DNA of 32,352 bases, taken from Alphaproteobacteria bacterium UBA2964 (GTDB taxonomy: Bacteria > Pseudomonadota > Alphaproteobacteria > MPNO01 > UBA2964). The translations under genes and the position numbers were made by a program. Location: NCBI GenBank assembly GCA_905182615.1, contig CAJJCG010000058.1, forward strand, positions 1 through 32,352, read 5' to 3'. Within the stretch, counting starts at the first letter, position 1; each line of letters begins with the position of its first letter. The notes beneath the pieces were generated by a model, which ran no database searches, was not told where the DNA came from, and saw only the letters and a list, made by a program, of their open reading frames with translations. This document shows positions 7,988 through 17,596 of this stretch, piece by piece.

Positions 7988-9457
7988 TTACCCGAGGTTG
8001 GTTAGAAAGGAGAGCTGGGGAATCGTCTCGCCGCCTTCTCTATCGATTAAGCTGACTGGATACTCCCCCGTAAAGCAGGCATCGCAATATTGCGGCGTTT
8101 GTTCATCTCTGCCGGTTTGCCCCATGGCTCGGTAGAGACCTTCGATCGAAACAAAGGCCAGGCTGTCGGCCCCCATAAATTCACGCATTTCTTCGACCGA
8201 GTGTTGTGCGGCTAGAAGTTGATCGCGTTCGGGCGTATCGACGCCATAAAAACAGGAATGGGTAGTTGGCGGGCTGGAAATACGCATATGGACCTCTTTA
8301 GCTCCAGCGTTGCGCATCATTTCGACAATTTTCACTGATGTCGTTCCCCGGACGATACTGTCATCGACGAGGACAACACGCTTCCCTTCAATGACCGCCC
8401 GACTCGCATTGTGTTTAAGTTTTACGCCGAGATGTCGGATATTATCTGCTGGCTCGATAAAGGTCCGGCCAACGTAGTGATTGCGGATGATGCCGAGTTC
8501 ATAAGGTAAGCCGGTTTCGTTCGCATATCCCATCGCACTGGGTACACCGGAGTCAGGGACTGGAATAACGACATCTGCGTCTATATGGCTTTCACGGGCG
8601 AGTTCGGCCCCAATCCGTTTTCGCGCCTCGTAGACACCAGATCCATCAACGATACTGTCGGGACGAGCGAAATAAATATATTCGAATACGCAAAGGCGCG
8701 GCGGCGTCCATCCAAACGGTTTAAGGCTTGTCAGCCCGCCTTTGTCGATAACCACCATTTCACCGGGCTCAACATCTCGGACAAAGTCAGCGCCGATGAT
8801 ATCCAGGGCGCAGCTTTCTGAGGCGAGAACGTGGGCGCCATCCAAGGAACCCAGGACGAGGGGGCGAACTCCCATTGGGTCTCTAACCCCAATCATTTTA
8901 TCGTGGGTCATTGCGACTAGCGAATAGGCGCCAACAACGCGCTTTAGCGTGTCAATCAGGCGGTCGACGACGGAACCCTGATCACTAATGGCGATCAAAT
9001 GAATGATGACTTCCGTATCAGTCGTCGATTGGAATAGGCAGCCGCGTTTAACAAGGTCGCGGTGAAGAATCTGGGCATTCGTGAGATTACCGTTGTGGGC
9101 GAGGGCAAAGCCGCCAGATTCAAATTCTGCAAAGAGCGGTTGGATGTTGCGTTGTGCTGTTTCCCCAGTCGTTGAGTACCGATTGTGGCCGACTGCCAGA
9201 TCGCCAGGTAGTCTCTTGATAACCTCTTCGTTACTGAAGATGTCACCGACATGACCTGGGGCGCGATGGCCATGGTATTGTTTCCCATCATAGGTGACGA
9301 TGCCTGCTGCCTCTTGACCACGATGTTGCAAGGCATGCAATCCAAGGGCGGTTAAGGCAGCCGAGTCTTTATGACCAAAGACGCCGAAGACACCACACTC
9401 TTCATGCAATTTATCATCGTCGAAGGGATGTGATCTGATCGTGGAAGTATCTACCAT
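7988..9457 (-). CDS. purF: Amidophosphoribosyltransferase (PurF)
   Basis: This 489-residue enzyme catalyses the first committed step of de novo purine synthesis, glutamine plus PRPP to phosphoribosylamine. The N-terminal nucleophile glutaminase begins with a 20-residue propeptide and Cys21 (HEECGVFGV), followed by HRGQEAAGI and NGNLTN. The phosphoribosyltransferase domain carries the PRPP loop VVLVDDSIVRGTT at 361-373. Cysteines in RLCVFEY, HSCFYGVD and YCDACF match the ligands of the B. subtilis-type enzyme, so a structural 4Fe-4S cluster is expected. The start codon overlaps the cvpA stop by one base, the classical cvpA-purF pairing. The SDR gene follows after 6 bp. Confidence 0.97.
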   Translation of the reverse strand: MVDTSTIRSHPFDDDKLHEECGVFGVFGHKDSAALTALGLHALQHRGQEAAGIVTYDGKQYHGHRAPGHVGDIFSNEEVIKRLPGDLAVGHNRYSTTGETAQRNIQPLFAEFESGGFALAHNGNLTNAQILHRDLVKRGCLFQSTTDTEVIIHLIAISDQGSVVDRLIDTLKRVVGAYSLVAMTHDKMIGVRDPMGVRPLVLGSLDGAHVLASESCALDIIGADFVRDVEPGEMVVIDKGGLTSLKPFGWTPPRLCVFEYIYFARPDSIVDGSGVYEARKRIGAELARESHIDADVVIPVPDSGVPSAMGYANETGLPYELGIIRNHYVGRTFIEPADNIRHLGVKLKHNASRAVIEGKRVVLVDDSIVRGTTSVKIVEMMRNAGAKEVHMRISSPPTTHSCFYGVDTPERDQLLAAQHSVEEMREFMGADSLAFVSIEGLYRAMGQTGRDEQTPQYCDACFTGEYPVSLIDREGGETIPQLSFLTNLG

Positions 9458-10104
9458 TATTGCTGGCCCTTAATCAGACGATCCATTTCGCGTCTTTCTT
9501 GTTGATTATAACCATCTCGCTGGCTATTAGCTGGCTTTTTTGTTTCCGGTGTTACTAATTTTTCAAATCGTTGCTTTAACGATTCCGAAGAATCATCTGA
9601 CGTTATTGGTTTTAAGACCCAACCTTTTGGTGCCAGCCCTTGCAATTGACCCGCTCCCCATTTGAGTAGCGGACGGAATTTTGCGTCTTGAACCCATTCT
9701 GGCTGCTTCGCTGTTTCTTTCGGTAAATCCATTGTCCAAACCAGTCCTATATAGCCCATAGAGACCAAAACGACACCAAGCCCTAATCCAAATACGAGGC
9801 CTATTGAGCGATCGAGTGCACTAAGCCCGCTTGCCCGTACCTGCCTACCAATCGTATGACTAATCATCGTAAAGATGATCAACGATCCGAGAAATACAGC
9901 TAGTCCGGCGGCACCATCAGCCAGTATCTCGACAGAGATCCACTTCCGGGCGAAGGGCTGCGCATAACGAAATAGATATAATGTCGAGAATATTGCGCCG
10001 ACCCAGCCAACAAGCGCTAAAACAATCCTCACAAAACCCATTGAGAATGCCATTAATCCCGACAGTAGGATAACGCCAATAACCGCGATGTCGACTATAC
10101 TCAT
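9457..10104 (-). CDS. cvpA: CvpA family inner-membrane protein
   Basis: A 215-residue protein with four hydrophobic segments in the first 130 residues (about 5-25, 28-46, 62-84 and 100-125) and a charged cytosolic-looking tail rich in Lys, Glu and Gln. The N-terminal pattern (MSIVDIAVIGVILLSGLMAFSMG) and location between radA and purF identify CvpA, historically linked to colicin V production and envelope homeostasis; the molecular role is uncertain. Its start overlaps the radA stop (ATGA) and its stop overlaps the purF start, so translation of the three is coupled. Confidence 0.92.
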   Translation of the reverse strand: MSIVDIAVIGVILLSGLMAFSMGFVRIVLALVGWVGAIFSTLYLFRYAQPFARKWISVEILADGAAGLAVFLGSLIIFTMISHTIGRQVRASGLSALDRSIGLVFGLGLGVVLVSMGYIGLVWTMDLPKETAKQPEWVQDAKFRPLLKWGAGQLQGLAPKGWVLKPITSDDSSESLKQRFEKLVTPETKKPANSQRDGYNQQERREMDRLIKGQQ

Positions 10105-11501
10105 GCGGCCCCCGCCTGTTTGCTCGACGCATTCTCATTCATCGGAAGTAGATCGATAAGGTCGCCAATATGTTCTATTTCGCTAGACTGCATGCCATCA
10201 TCGACGCGGGGATTTTTCTTACGGTCCCAACCAGGTGTAAAGGCACGGCTAAATCCAAGTTTCTGTGCTTCCTTGAGGCGTAAATCGGCTTGTCCAACGG
10301 GACGTACCTCACCGGAAAGTCCTATTTCACCGAAGACAACCGAATCCGAGGGCATTGGCTCGTCGTTCTGTGCAGAAATAAGAGCCGCGACAACAGCTAA
10401 ATCTGCCGCAGGTTCTGAAACTCTCAAGCCGCCCGCGACGTTTAAATAGACATCCTTACCTGAAAAGGAAATTCCACAGCGGGCTTCCAGCACGGCAAGG
10501 ATCATGGATAGGCGACCAGAGTCGCAGCCAACTACTGCGCGACGCGGCGTGCCGAGGGCGCTTGGGGCAACCAGCGCCTGTATTTCGACGAGAACCGGAC
10601 GACTACCTTCAATGCCCGCGAACACCGTTGCACCACTGACGTCGCCTCGTCGCTGTGCGAGAAACAAGGCGGAGGGGTTTTCAACCTCCATCAGCCCGGC
10701 TTCGGTCATCTCAAAGACGCCGATCTCATCAGTTGGGCCAAACCGGTTCTTAATACCGCGAAGAATTCTGAACTGATGTCCGCGATCTCCCTCGAAGTAC
10801 AAGACGGTATCGACCATGTGTTCGAGAACACGAGGGCCGGCAATTGTTCCTTCTTTGGTAACATGCCCAACTAGAAGAAGGCAAAATCCACGGCGCTTGG
10901 CAATGCGTATGAGCTCCTGGGCGCTTGTTCGTACCTGAGCAACCGTTCCAGGCGCAGAGTCCAGTGAATCGACAAACATCGTTTGAATTGAATCGATGAC
11001 GACAACACCTACTGTGGTGTTCTTCTCAAGCGTTGTGATGAGGTCGCGAACATTTGTTGCTGCCGCCAGGGAGACTTTTCGATCGCCGAGGCCGAGGCGG
11101 CGCGCGCGCATTCTTACCTGGTCGACAGATTCCTCGCCGGAGACGTAGATGCACTCAGACGACGCAGACAGCATGCCAACGACTTGTAGCAAGAGTGTCG
11201 ATTTGCCTATACCAGGGTCCCCCCCGACCAAAATGGCGGAGCCGGGAACAAGCCCCCCGCCACAAACTCGGTCAAACTCCTTCACCCTGCTGATTAATCG
11301 GGGAGCTTCCGGCGTGGAGCCCTGCAAGCCGAAGAATTCGATCGTGTTGCCTCTGGCCTTTCCCAGGCCCTTTGGTACGACTTCAGCGCCCTTTTCTTCG
11401 ATCAGCGTGTTCCATTCACCGCAGCTGTCGCATTGCCCCGCCCATTTGCCATAGGACGAGCCACAGTTCTGACAGGAGAAATTGGTGGTTTGTTTAGCCA
11501 A
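10101..11501 (-). CDS. radA: DNA repair protein RadA
   Basis: A 466-residue RecA-like branch-migration helicase working in recombinational repair. It has an N-terminal C4 zinc finger (Cys10, Cys13, Cys27, Cys30), Walker A GGDPGIGKST at 93-102, the RadA-specific KNRFG motif at 251-255, and a C-terminal Lon-protease-like domain (GEIGLSGEVRPV) that forms the hexamer. All hallmarks are intact and length is normal. The start is a TTG with AAAGGA about 8 nt upstream. It lies 42 bp after mlaF and overlaps cvpA by 4 bp. Confidence 0.96.
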   Translation of the reverse strand: MAKQTTNFSCQNCGSSYGKWAGQCDSCGEWNTLIEEKGAEVVPKGLGKARGNTIEFFGLQGSTPEAPRLISRVKEFDRVCGGGLVPGSAILVGGDPGIGKSTLLLQVVGMLSASSECIYVSGEESVDQVRMRARRLGLGDRKVSLAAATNVRDLITTLEKNTTVGVVVIDSIQTMFVDSLDSAPGTVAQVRTSAQELIRIAKRRGFCLLLVGHVTKEGTIAGPRVLEHMVDTVLYFEGDRGHQFRILRGIKNRFGPTDEIGVFEMTEAGLMEVENPSALFLAQRRGDVSGATVFAGIEGSRPVLVEIQALVAPSALGTPRRAVVGCDSGRLSMILAVLEARCGISFSGKDVYLNVAGGLRVSEPAADLAVVAALISAQNDEPMPSDSVVFGEIGLSGEVRPVGQADLRLKEAQKLGFSRAFTPGWDRKKNPRVDDGMQSSEIEHIGDLIDLLPMNENASSKQAGAA

Positions 11502-11543
11502 CTGGAGGTCCTTTCGTCCCGAAAGAGCTCGATACTACCGTCA

Positions 11544-12329
11544 TTAGCCTGCCCTAACATCCATTTGAATAGGGCCGTCCGCGCGACCGTGAATGAATTG
11601 ATTAACAAAGTCATTGCCGCTGTTGTCTATGTCGGTGACAGGGCCAGCCCAGATAATCTTGCCTTTATAGATCATCGCAATCTTATCGGCGATTTTTCGG
11701 GCGCTCGCCATATCATGCGTAATTGTGAGAGTGGTGGCACCCAGATGTTTAACCCGATCAACGATCAGGTCATTGATTACATCGCCCATAATCGGATCGA
11801 GCCCGGTTGTCGGTTCGTCAAAGAAAATGATTTCAGGGTCAGTCGCGATTGCCCGGGCCAGCCCAACACGTTTTCGCATGCCGCCGGACAACTCTGATGG
11901 GGATAGTGAACCAATGTCCGAGCCCAGCCCGACATCAGCGAGTTTATCAATGGCGATTTCGTGTGCTTTTTTTCGTTTTATACCGCGCCCCTCGATTAAT
12001 CCGAAGGCGACGTTTTCCCACACTGTAAGGCTGTCAAAGAGTGCTGCATTCTGAAAGAGCATCCCAACCTTTTGCAGAATACTCTCTCGCTGCGGCCAAT
12101 TCATCCCAACAATGTCCTGATCATCAATCAGGATACTGCCTTTTTCCGGTGATAACAGGCCAAGGATATTCTTGAGCAAGACTGATTTTCCGGTCCCCGA
12201 ACCGCCGATGATAACAACGGATTGTCCGTCAGGTATCTCAAGGTCGAGACCGTTGAGGACGATCTTTTCTCCGAACTGCTTGTGCAGATTTTTGATCGAA
12301 ATTTTTGGCGGTTTGTCGGCCATCATCAA
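11544..12329 (-). CDS. mlaF: Phospholipid-transport ABC ATPase MlaF
   Basis: A 261-residue ABC ATPase with Walker A GGSGTGKS (42-49), Q-loop, signature LSGGMRKRVGLARA and Walker B IIFFDEPTTGLDP. The LSGGM(R/K)KR form and the neighbouring MlaE permease identify the MlaFE importer/exporter class, which moves phospholipids between inner and outer membranes and keeps outer-membrane lipid asymmetry. It overlaps the mlaE stop (ATGATGA). The usual substrate-binding MlaD (MCE) gene is not next to it, since radA follows within 42 bp. MlaD must be elsewhere or another MCE protein serves. Confidence 0.93.
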   Translation of the reverse strand: MMMADKPPKISIKNLHKQFGEKIVLNGLDLEIPDGQSVVIIGGSGTGKSVLLKNILGLLSPEKGSILIDDQDIVGMNWPQRESILQKVGMLFQNAALFDSLTVWENVAFGLIEGRGIKRKKAHEIAIDKLADVGLGSDIGSLSPSELSGGMRKRVGLARAIATDPEIIFFDEPTTGLDPIMGDVINDLIVDRVKHLGATTLTITHDMASARKIADKIAMIYKGKIIWAGPVTDIDNSGNDFVNQFIHGRADGPIQMDVRAG

Positions 12330-13099
12330 ATCGCGAAAAAGAGCTCAGTGATTATGTAGTTGAAAGCCAGTATCAACACGGATGCTGAAACGACGGCATT
12401 AGTTGTTGCTGCACCTACGCCTTTCGCACCACCGCGGGAGTGATAGCCATGATAACAGCCCATTAAGGAAATCAAAAAGCCGAAAACAGCCGCTTTCACG
12501 AGGCCGGAGACAACATCGAGAGGCTCAAGTATGTCCCAAGTCCGTTCAAGATAAACGGTTGGGTTAAAGCCGAGCTTGTAAACGCTGACTAAATAACCGC
12601 CAAACACGCCAATGATGTCAGCGACAAGGACCAGCAGCGGCAACATTAAAACGCCGGCGATTAGTCTTGGTGCTACGAGATACTTAAAAGGATTAGTAGA
12701 GAGCGTGGTGAGGGCATCTATTTGCTCTGTGACACTCATCGTACCGATTTCGGCAGCCATGGCGGCACCTATACGGCCCGAAACCATTAGACCGGCCAAT
12801 ACTGGCGCCAGTTCACGGGTGATGGACAAGACAACGACGCTGGCAACGGCGCCCTCCGCGTTGAAACGGACAAAGCCTGTATAGCTTTGTAGCGCGAGGA
12901 CCATGCCGGTAAAGATCGCTGTAAGGCCGACTACGGGGAGAGAATAGTACCCAATCTCAATCAGTTGCCGTCCAAGTAAACGCCCATAAAAAGGTGGAGT
13001 GAAACAATGATATAGGGCGCGGCCGAAAAATAGAGAGATACGACCGATCGTATTAAAAAAAGAGATCGTCGTTCTGCCAATAGATGCAAGTGGATTCAT
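12326..13099 (-). CDS. mlaE: MlaE family phospholipid ABC permease
   Basis: A 257-residue integral membrane protein with about five to six hydrophobic segments and the strongly conserved MlaE core VSGRIGAAMAAEIGTMSV followed by TEQIDALTTLSTNPFKYLVAPR. That cytoplasmic coupling helix contacts MlaF. It pairs with mlaF through a 4-bp overlap, so the two subunits are made together. It starts 3 bp after the alr stop. Confidence 0.94.
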   Translation of the reverse strand: MNPLASIGRTTISFFNTIGRISLFFGRALYHCFTPPFYGRLLGRQLIEIGYYSLPVVGLTAIFTGMVLALQSYTGFVRFNAEGAVASVVVLSITRELAPVLAGLMVSGRIGAAMAAEIGTMSVTEQIDALTTLSTNPFKYLVAPRLIAGVLMLPLLVLVADIIGVFGGYLVSVYKLGFNPTVYLERTWDILEPLDVVSGLVKAAVFGFLISLMGCYHGYHSRGGAKGVGAATTNAVVSASVLILAFNYIITELFFAI

Positions 13100-13102
13100 G
13101 GT

Positions 13103-14218
13103 CTATGGCGACCCGATATAGTTTCTGGAATAGCGGGCACCCAAACCCGTCAAAATTTCGTATCCGATCGTCCCTGCATCCTCCGCTAACTTATCGACCG
13201 AGTAATGTGGACCAATAAGTTCGATCATAGTGCCGGGGACCACTTCATGTTCGGGAAGATCGGTGACGTCGAAAGTAATCAGATCCATGGAAACCCGTCC
13301 GACGACTGGAACGCGGGTCGTGCCAATGTAACCAAATCCACGATTGCCAAGTGTCCGGAAATAACCGTCTCCATAGCCTACTGCAGCTGTCGCCAGTCTG
13401 GATGTACGGGGCGCCTGATAGGTCGCACCATAGCCAACGGTTCCGCCAGTGTCAACGGTACGTGTTTGAAGTATTTTCCCTTTTAAATTAATGACTTGTA
13501 AAATTTTGTTAATCTCATTTGTGATAGGCTGAATCCCATAGATCGCTGCGCCGGGTCGGACTAAATTATAATGATATTCAGGACCAAGAAGGATGCCGGC
13601 AGAATTTGCAAAGCTCGCCTTCTTTAACCCAAGGCGGATACGATATTCGTCGAAGAGGCTGCGCTGCCCCGGGTTCATTGCTGAGGTTCTGTCATCGGCG
13701 CAGGCGAGATGACTCATTACGTAAGTAATCTCAATTCCATCAGCCAGTTCAGGCTTTTCAGCGAAAGTATCTAGTTCCCTGGTATCGAGCCCCAAACGTG
13801 ACATGCCTGTGTCGATGTTAAGGATGCCTTTGCGGTTGCCACTCTTTTTTGCGTGAGAGGACCATCGTTCGATTTCAGGAAGACTGTTTAGAACCGGCGT
13901 TATGTCAAAATGGTCGAAATCGCTCTCACTTCCTTCCACCACTCCGTTGAGGAGGTAGATTTCGGCTTCTTTGTTGTGTTGCTTGAGGATTGTGCGAAGC
14001 GAAATCGCCTCCTCCATTAAAGCGACAAAGAACGAGTTGCAGCCTTCATCGGCTAAACGAATGGCAACCGGCTCAAGCCCAAGACCATAGGCATCTGACT
14101 TAACAACTGCTGCACAAATGGTGCCGCCGCTCAATTGGCCCTTTAGAAAGGCATAATTCTTAGCCAATGTGTTTAGGTCTACCGTGAGGATGGCTCCGGC
14201 ACGGTTGGTATCAATCAT
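13103..14218 (-). CDS. alr: Alanine racemase
   Basis: This 371-residue PLP enzyme interconverts L- and D-alanine for peptidoglycan. It has the fold-type III barrel with the PLP-binding Lys40 in AAVVKSDAYGLG, followed by a region MSHLACADD, the PLP phosphate region (SAGILLG, VRPGAAIYG), and the C-terminal domain carrying the second catalytic Tyr in VGYGATY. VSMDLITFDVTD near the end is also typical. It is intact and of normal length. It sits 2 bp after dnaB and 3 bp before mlaE within the long minus-strand cluster. Confidence 0.95.
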   Translation of the reverse strand: MIDTNRAGAILTVDLNTLAKNYAFLKGQLSGGTICAAVVKSDAYGLGLEPVAIRLADEGCNSFFVALMEEAISLRTILKQHNKEAEIYLLNGVVEGSESDFDHFDITPVLNSLPEIERWSSHAKKSGNRKGILNIDTGMSRLGLDTRELDTFAEKPELADGIEITYVMSHLACADDRTSAMNPGQRSLFDEYRIRLGLKKASFANSAGILLGPEYHYNLVRPGAAIYGIQPITNEINKILQVINLKGKILQTRTVDTGGTVGYGATYQAPRTSRLATAAVGYGDGYFRTLGNRGFGYIGTTRVPVVGRVSMDLITFDVTDLPEHEVVPGTMIELIGPHYSVDKLAEDAGTIGYEILTGLGARYSRNYIGSP

Positions 14219-14220
14219 GA

Positions 14221-15732
14221 TTAGGAATAATCGTCATCTGGCATATAATCGGTTCTTGCGAGGTCGCCAAATTTGGTCAGCAAGCCGTTGAAGTGGAGTA
14301 GGGCTCGACCTGTTGGTCCATGCCGCTGCTTGGAGACGATCACTTCAGCAACATTATGGACCTTTTCCATTTCTTCCTGCCACATATGGTGTTCTGGCGT
14401 ATCCTCCCGCGGTTCTCTGCGGGCGACGTAGTATTCTTCGCGGTAGATGAACATAACAACGTCTGCGTCTTGTTCAATCGATCCAGATTCGCGGAGGTCT
14501 GAAAGTTGTGGTCGTTTGTCGTCGCGCTGCTCGACCTGACGAGATAGCTGCGAAAGCGCCAAAACAGGCACATCTAGTTCTTTAGCGAGTGTTTTTAGTC
14601 CTCGGGTAATCTCTGATACTTCCTGAACACGGTTATCCTGTCGTGATGAACTACCACTGAGAAGCTGGAGATAATCGACGACGATCATTCCAAGTCCGTG
14701 TTGTCGCTTTAAGCGCCGTGCACGGGTGCGGAGCGCTGAAACGGTCAGGGCAGGGGTGTCATCTATGAATATGGGCGCACGTTGCAGCTCGTGAGAGGCC
14801 TGAACCAGCTGTCCGAATTCCTTGTTCCCCATTGCGCCACGCCGGATGAGATCTGAGCCCACACCCGATTCTTCTGCGAGGATACGTGTCGCTAGCTGTT
14901 CGGAAGACATTTCCAATGAAAAGAACCCTATAACCGCACCGTCGACGACGCTTTCATTACCAAATTCATCAGTTTCTCGCCGGATGTTCTTTGCGGCGTG
15001 AAAAGCGATATTTGTTGCGAGGGCGGTTTTGCCCATCGAGGGACGTCCGGCGAGAATAACGAGGTCAGACTTATGTAGACCGCCAAGAAGGGCATCTAAA
15101 TCCGTCAGACCGGTACCAACGCCGGTAAGTTTGCCGTCTCTTTTGTAGGCCGCCTCGGCTTGTTGAACCGCGACCGTTAAAACGGAAGCAAAGTCCTTAA
15201 AGCCCCCTTGATAGTCACCGGCAGTTGCGAGGTCATAGAGGCGTTGCTCGGTGCGCTCAATTTGGTTGAGGGCAGCATCATCAATTTCGGGGTCGTAGGC
15301 CTCATTTACCGTGTCCTCGCCCAGCCCTATTAACTGCCGTCGAAGAAACAGGTCGTGAATGGTTTGCCCATAATCACGGGCATTTATGATGGTAACGGCG
15401 CTGGCTGCTAGACGGGCGAGATAGGCATGCCCCCCTAAACTCGCTAAACCTTCATCTTTTTCGAAAAAGAACTGCAGGGTTGTCGGGTTGGCTTCTTGAC
15501 CACGCTCAATTTGCTTCCCGATGGTTTCAAAGATGCGTCCATGGGCTTGATTGGCAAAATGCTCAGGTTTAACGAAGTCGGAAATCTGTTCAAACGCCCG
15601 ATTGTTCACCAATATAGCACCTAACAAAGCCTGCTCCGCCTCAAGATTTGAGGGCGGATTGCGCCAGCTGGGCTGTTTCTCGTCAGCAGGACGAAGTGTA
15701 GCGACGGTGCCGGGCTGAGTGTTGGGTTCCAT
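14221..15732 (-). CDS. dnaB: Replicative DNA helicase DnaB
   Basis: A 503-residue hexameric helicase of the replication fork. The N-terminal DnaG-interacting domain (PPSNLEAEQALLGAIL, conserved in the family) is followed by a linker and a RecA-like C-terminal domain with Walker A GRPSMGKT (229-236), Walker B MIVVDYLQLLSG and the arginine-finger region. There is no intein or insertion; the length suits the alphaproteobacterial enzyme. It heads the eight-gene minus-strand cluster. The 350-bp leader upstream contains a DnaA-box match. Confidence 0.97.
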   Translation of the reverse strand: MEPNTQPGTVATLRPADEKQPSWRNPPSNLEAEQALLGAILVNNRAFEQISDFVKPEHFANQAHGRIFETIGKQIERGQEANPTTLQFFFEKDEGLASLGGHAYLARLAASAVTIINARDYGQTIHDLFLRRQLIGLGEDTVNEAYDPEIDDAALNQIERTEQRLYDLATAGDYQGGFKDFASVLTVAVQQAEAAYKRDGKLTGVGTGLTDLDALLGGLHKSDLVILAGRPSMGKTALATNIAFHAAKNIRRETDEFGNESVVDGAVIGFFSLEMSSEQLATRILAEESGVGSDLIRRGAMGNKEFGQLVQASHELQRAPIFIDDTPALTVSALRTRARRLKRQHGLGMIVVDYLQLLSGSSSRQDNRVQEVSEITRGLKTLAKELDVPVLALSQLSRQVEQRDDKRPQLSDLRESGSIEQDADVVMFIYREEYYVARREPREDTPEHHMWQEEMEKVHNVAEVIVSKQRHGPTGRALLHFNGLLTKFGDLARTDYMPDDDYS

Positions 15733-16083
15733 GATCTGACCTATTTACGAGATGATCATCGGACACTATCTGAAGCGGCAAATCCGTCCACCGTCGATAT
15801 CGGAATAAAAAAAATATTTTCCCTAATCAGGTGAAAGCTGGGGACAAGCAGCCTTTGATCTAATTTATCTGTGCATAACCCGACTAAGGTATAAGAAATT
15901 GGGTAGACAGATTTAGATTTTAAGCGGCGTGCCGTTGCTCGTCGTCCTCGCGCTTCGCCTTCCTGCGCCCTACGAATCACCCGAGCAATATGAGATCGAA
16001 GTTGATACGGGATTGTTGTCGATCGAGGATTCTGTATAGGCACTTGTCGATTTTGTATGCGTTAAGTTCCCACTGAGTAAAAC
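15733..16083. other. 351-bp intergenic leader upstream of dnaB, no convincing gene
   Basis: This gap separates dnaB from the broken manC-like gene. A 95-codon frame with a GTG start exists on the minus strand (15756-16043). It is composed of unremarkable Arg/Ser/Ile-rich sequence, has no ribosome-binding site and resembles no family, so I do not call it. The segment 15800-15900 is AT-rich and holds a DnaA-box match. It probably contains the promoter of the dnaB-led operon. Confidence 0.55.
15870..15878 (-). promoter_or_regulatory. DnaA-box match upstream of dnaB
   Basis: The minus strand reads TTATGCACA, a perfect match to the DnaA consensus TTATNCACA, about 140 bp upstream of the dnaB start. 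Single 9-mers occur by chance, and no second perfect box was found nearby. A link to DnaA control of dnaB is therefore only suggestive. Confidence 0.35.
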
Positions 16084-17523
16084 CTAAGTGTCTTCCTCCC
16101 GTCCGTAATCGTCTTCGTACCGGACAATGTCATCCTCTCCAAGGTAGCTGCCGGACTGAACCTCGATCAGGTTGAGTGGAACTTTCCCAGGATTAGTAAG
16201 TCGATGAATTGTATTTGTCGGAATGTAAGTGGATTCGTTCTCATTTAAGACGAACTCTTCGTTACCTTTGCATACATTCGCGGTGCCATTCACAACAATC
16301 CAGTGTTCGGCTCTATGATGATGCAGCTGCAAGGACAGACAAACCCCCGTATTCACGGTGCCCCGTTTTACCTGAAAGCGTTTACCATTATGAACTGTTT
16401 GGTAATACCCCCAAGGGCGATAGACACGTGGGTGGGTTGTGGCTTCGTCGCGCCCTTGGGATTTTAGGGACGTGACGATTGTCTTTACGTCTTGTGCGCG
16501 TTCCTTGGAGGTAACGAGCACCGCATCTTCCGTCGCGACAACAACGAGGTTCTCGATACCCAGCGTTGTTACCAAAGGGCCTTCGCTGCGTATATAGGAG
16601 TTCTGTGTATCAAAAATTGATACGTCGCCAGAAACCACGTTATTAGCGCCGTCTTTAGCACCAATATCCCAAAGTGCGCCCCATGACCCGACGTCATTTC
16701 AGCCAATTTCTACGGGGATCATTGCTGCATGCTTGGTATGCTCCATCACCGCATAATCTATGGATTTTGAAGGGCAGGCAGAGAAAGCCTGCTCACTAAT
16801 ACGCACGAAGTCGAGATCAGTTTTAGCGCCATCAATTGATGCCCTGCAGGCATTGACGATCTCAGGTTCTAGCCGTTCTAACTCCTCCAGGAATATTTTA
16901 GCGGAAAATAAAAACATCCCGCTATTCCAGTCATAATTCCCCGTCGCGAGGTATTGTGCTGCAGTTGAGCGATCTGGTTTTTCGACAAACTCTACGACTG
17001 TAAAACACCCCCCATGGCCTTTGAGGGGCGGACCTCTGTGAATATATCCGTACCCAGTTTCGGGTCGATCAGGCTTTACGCCAAATGTTACTAGATAGTT
17101 GTCCGCTGTTGCTTGGGCGGCAATGGATGCCGCCTTTTGAAAAGCCTTTTTGTCGGCAATTTTATGGTCTGACGGGAGTAGCAATACAAGGGCGTTTGGA
17201 TCTGTCTTTATAAGCATTAGTGCGGCGATTGCTGCAGCTGGTGCGGTATTCCTGCCCACCGGTTCCAGGACAATTGCAAGCGGGTTAATGCTCAGCTGTT
17301 TGAGTTGCTCGGCGACAACGAAGCGGTGCTCTGAATTACAGATGACCATTGGCGCCGTAAATCGCGCGGGATCATTTATTCGAGAGGCGGTTTCCTGCAG
17401 CAACGATAGCTCTGACGATAACGGCAAAAGTTGTTTTGGGTAGGACTCTCTGGACATTGGCCAGAGCCTCGTTCCCGAGCCTCCCGACAAAATGACCGGG
17501 GTAATTTTCGGCGTCTCAAGCAT
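16084..17523 (-). pseudogene. manC: Mannose-1-phosphate guanylyltransferase/mannose-6-phosphate isomerase, interrupted by one in-frame TGA
   Basis: The continuous frame would encode 479 residues, the normal length for the bifunctional ManC/AlgA/CpsB enzyme, which makes GDP-mannose for surface polysaccharides. The N-terminal nucleotidyltransferase has the pyrophosphorylase motif SGGSGTRLWPMSRESYPKQ (residues 13-31). The C-terminal cupin isomerase has LQLHHHRAEHWIVVNGTA and GEDDIVRYEDDYGR. At 16699-16701 a TGA replaces the Trp codon of the conserved GWNDVGSWGALW segment (codon 275). The frame before and after is the same, with no other lesion. The gene is either a very recent pseudogene, a read-through case or a sequence error. 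Translation would give a 274-residue N-terminal piece. A separate restart for the cupin piece is possible but has no clear ribosome-binding site. Confidence 0.88.
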
Positions 17524-17596
17524 ACTAAACTCCGTCCTCGACGACCTTTTGTTAGCGGCAACTCGTTAGAGAACCAAACACTGATTAATTTATCGG

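Noticed and set aside
15756-16043. 95-codon frame on the minus strand upstream of dnaB
   Set aside because: GTG start without a ribosome-binding site, no recognisable motif, and it lies in an AT-rich leader. More likely non-coding.
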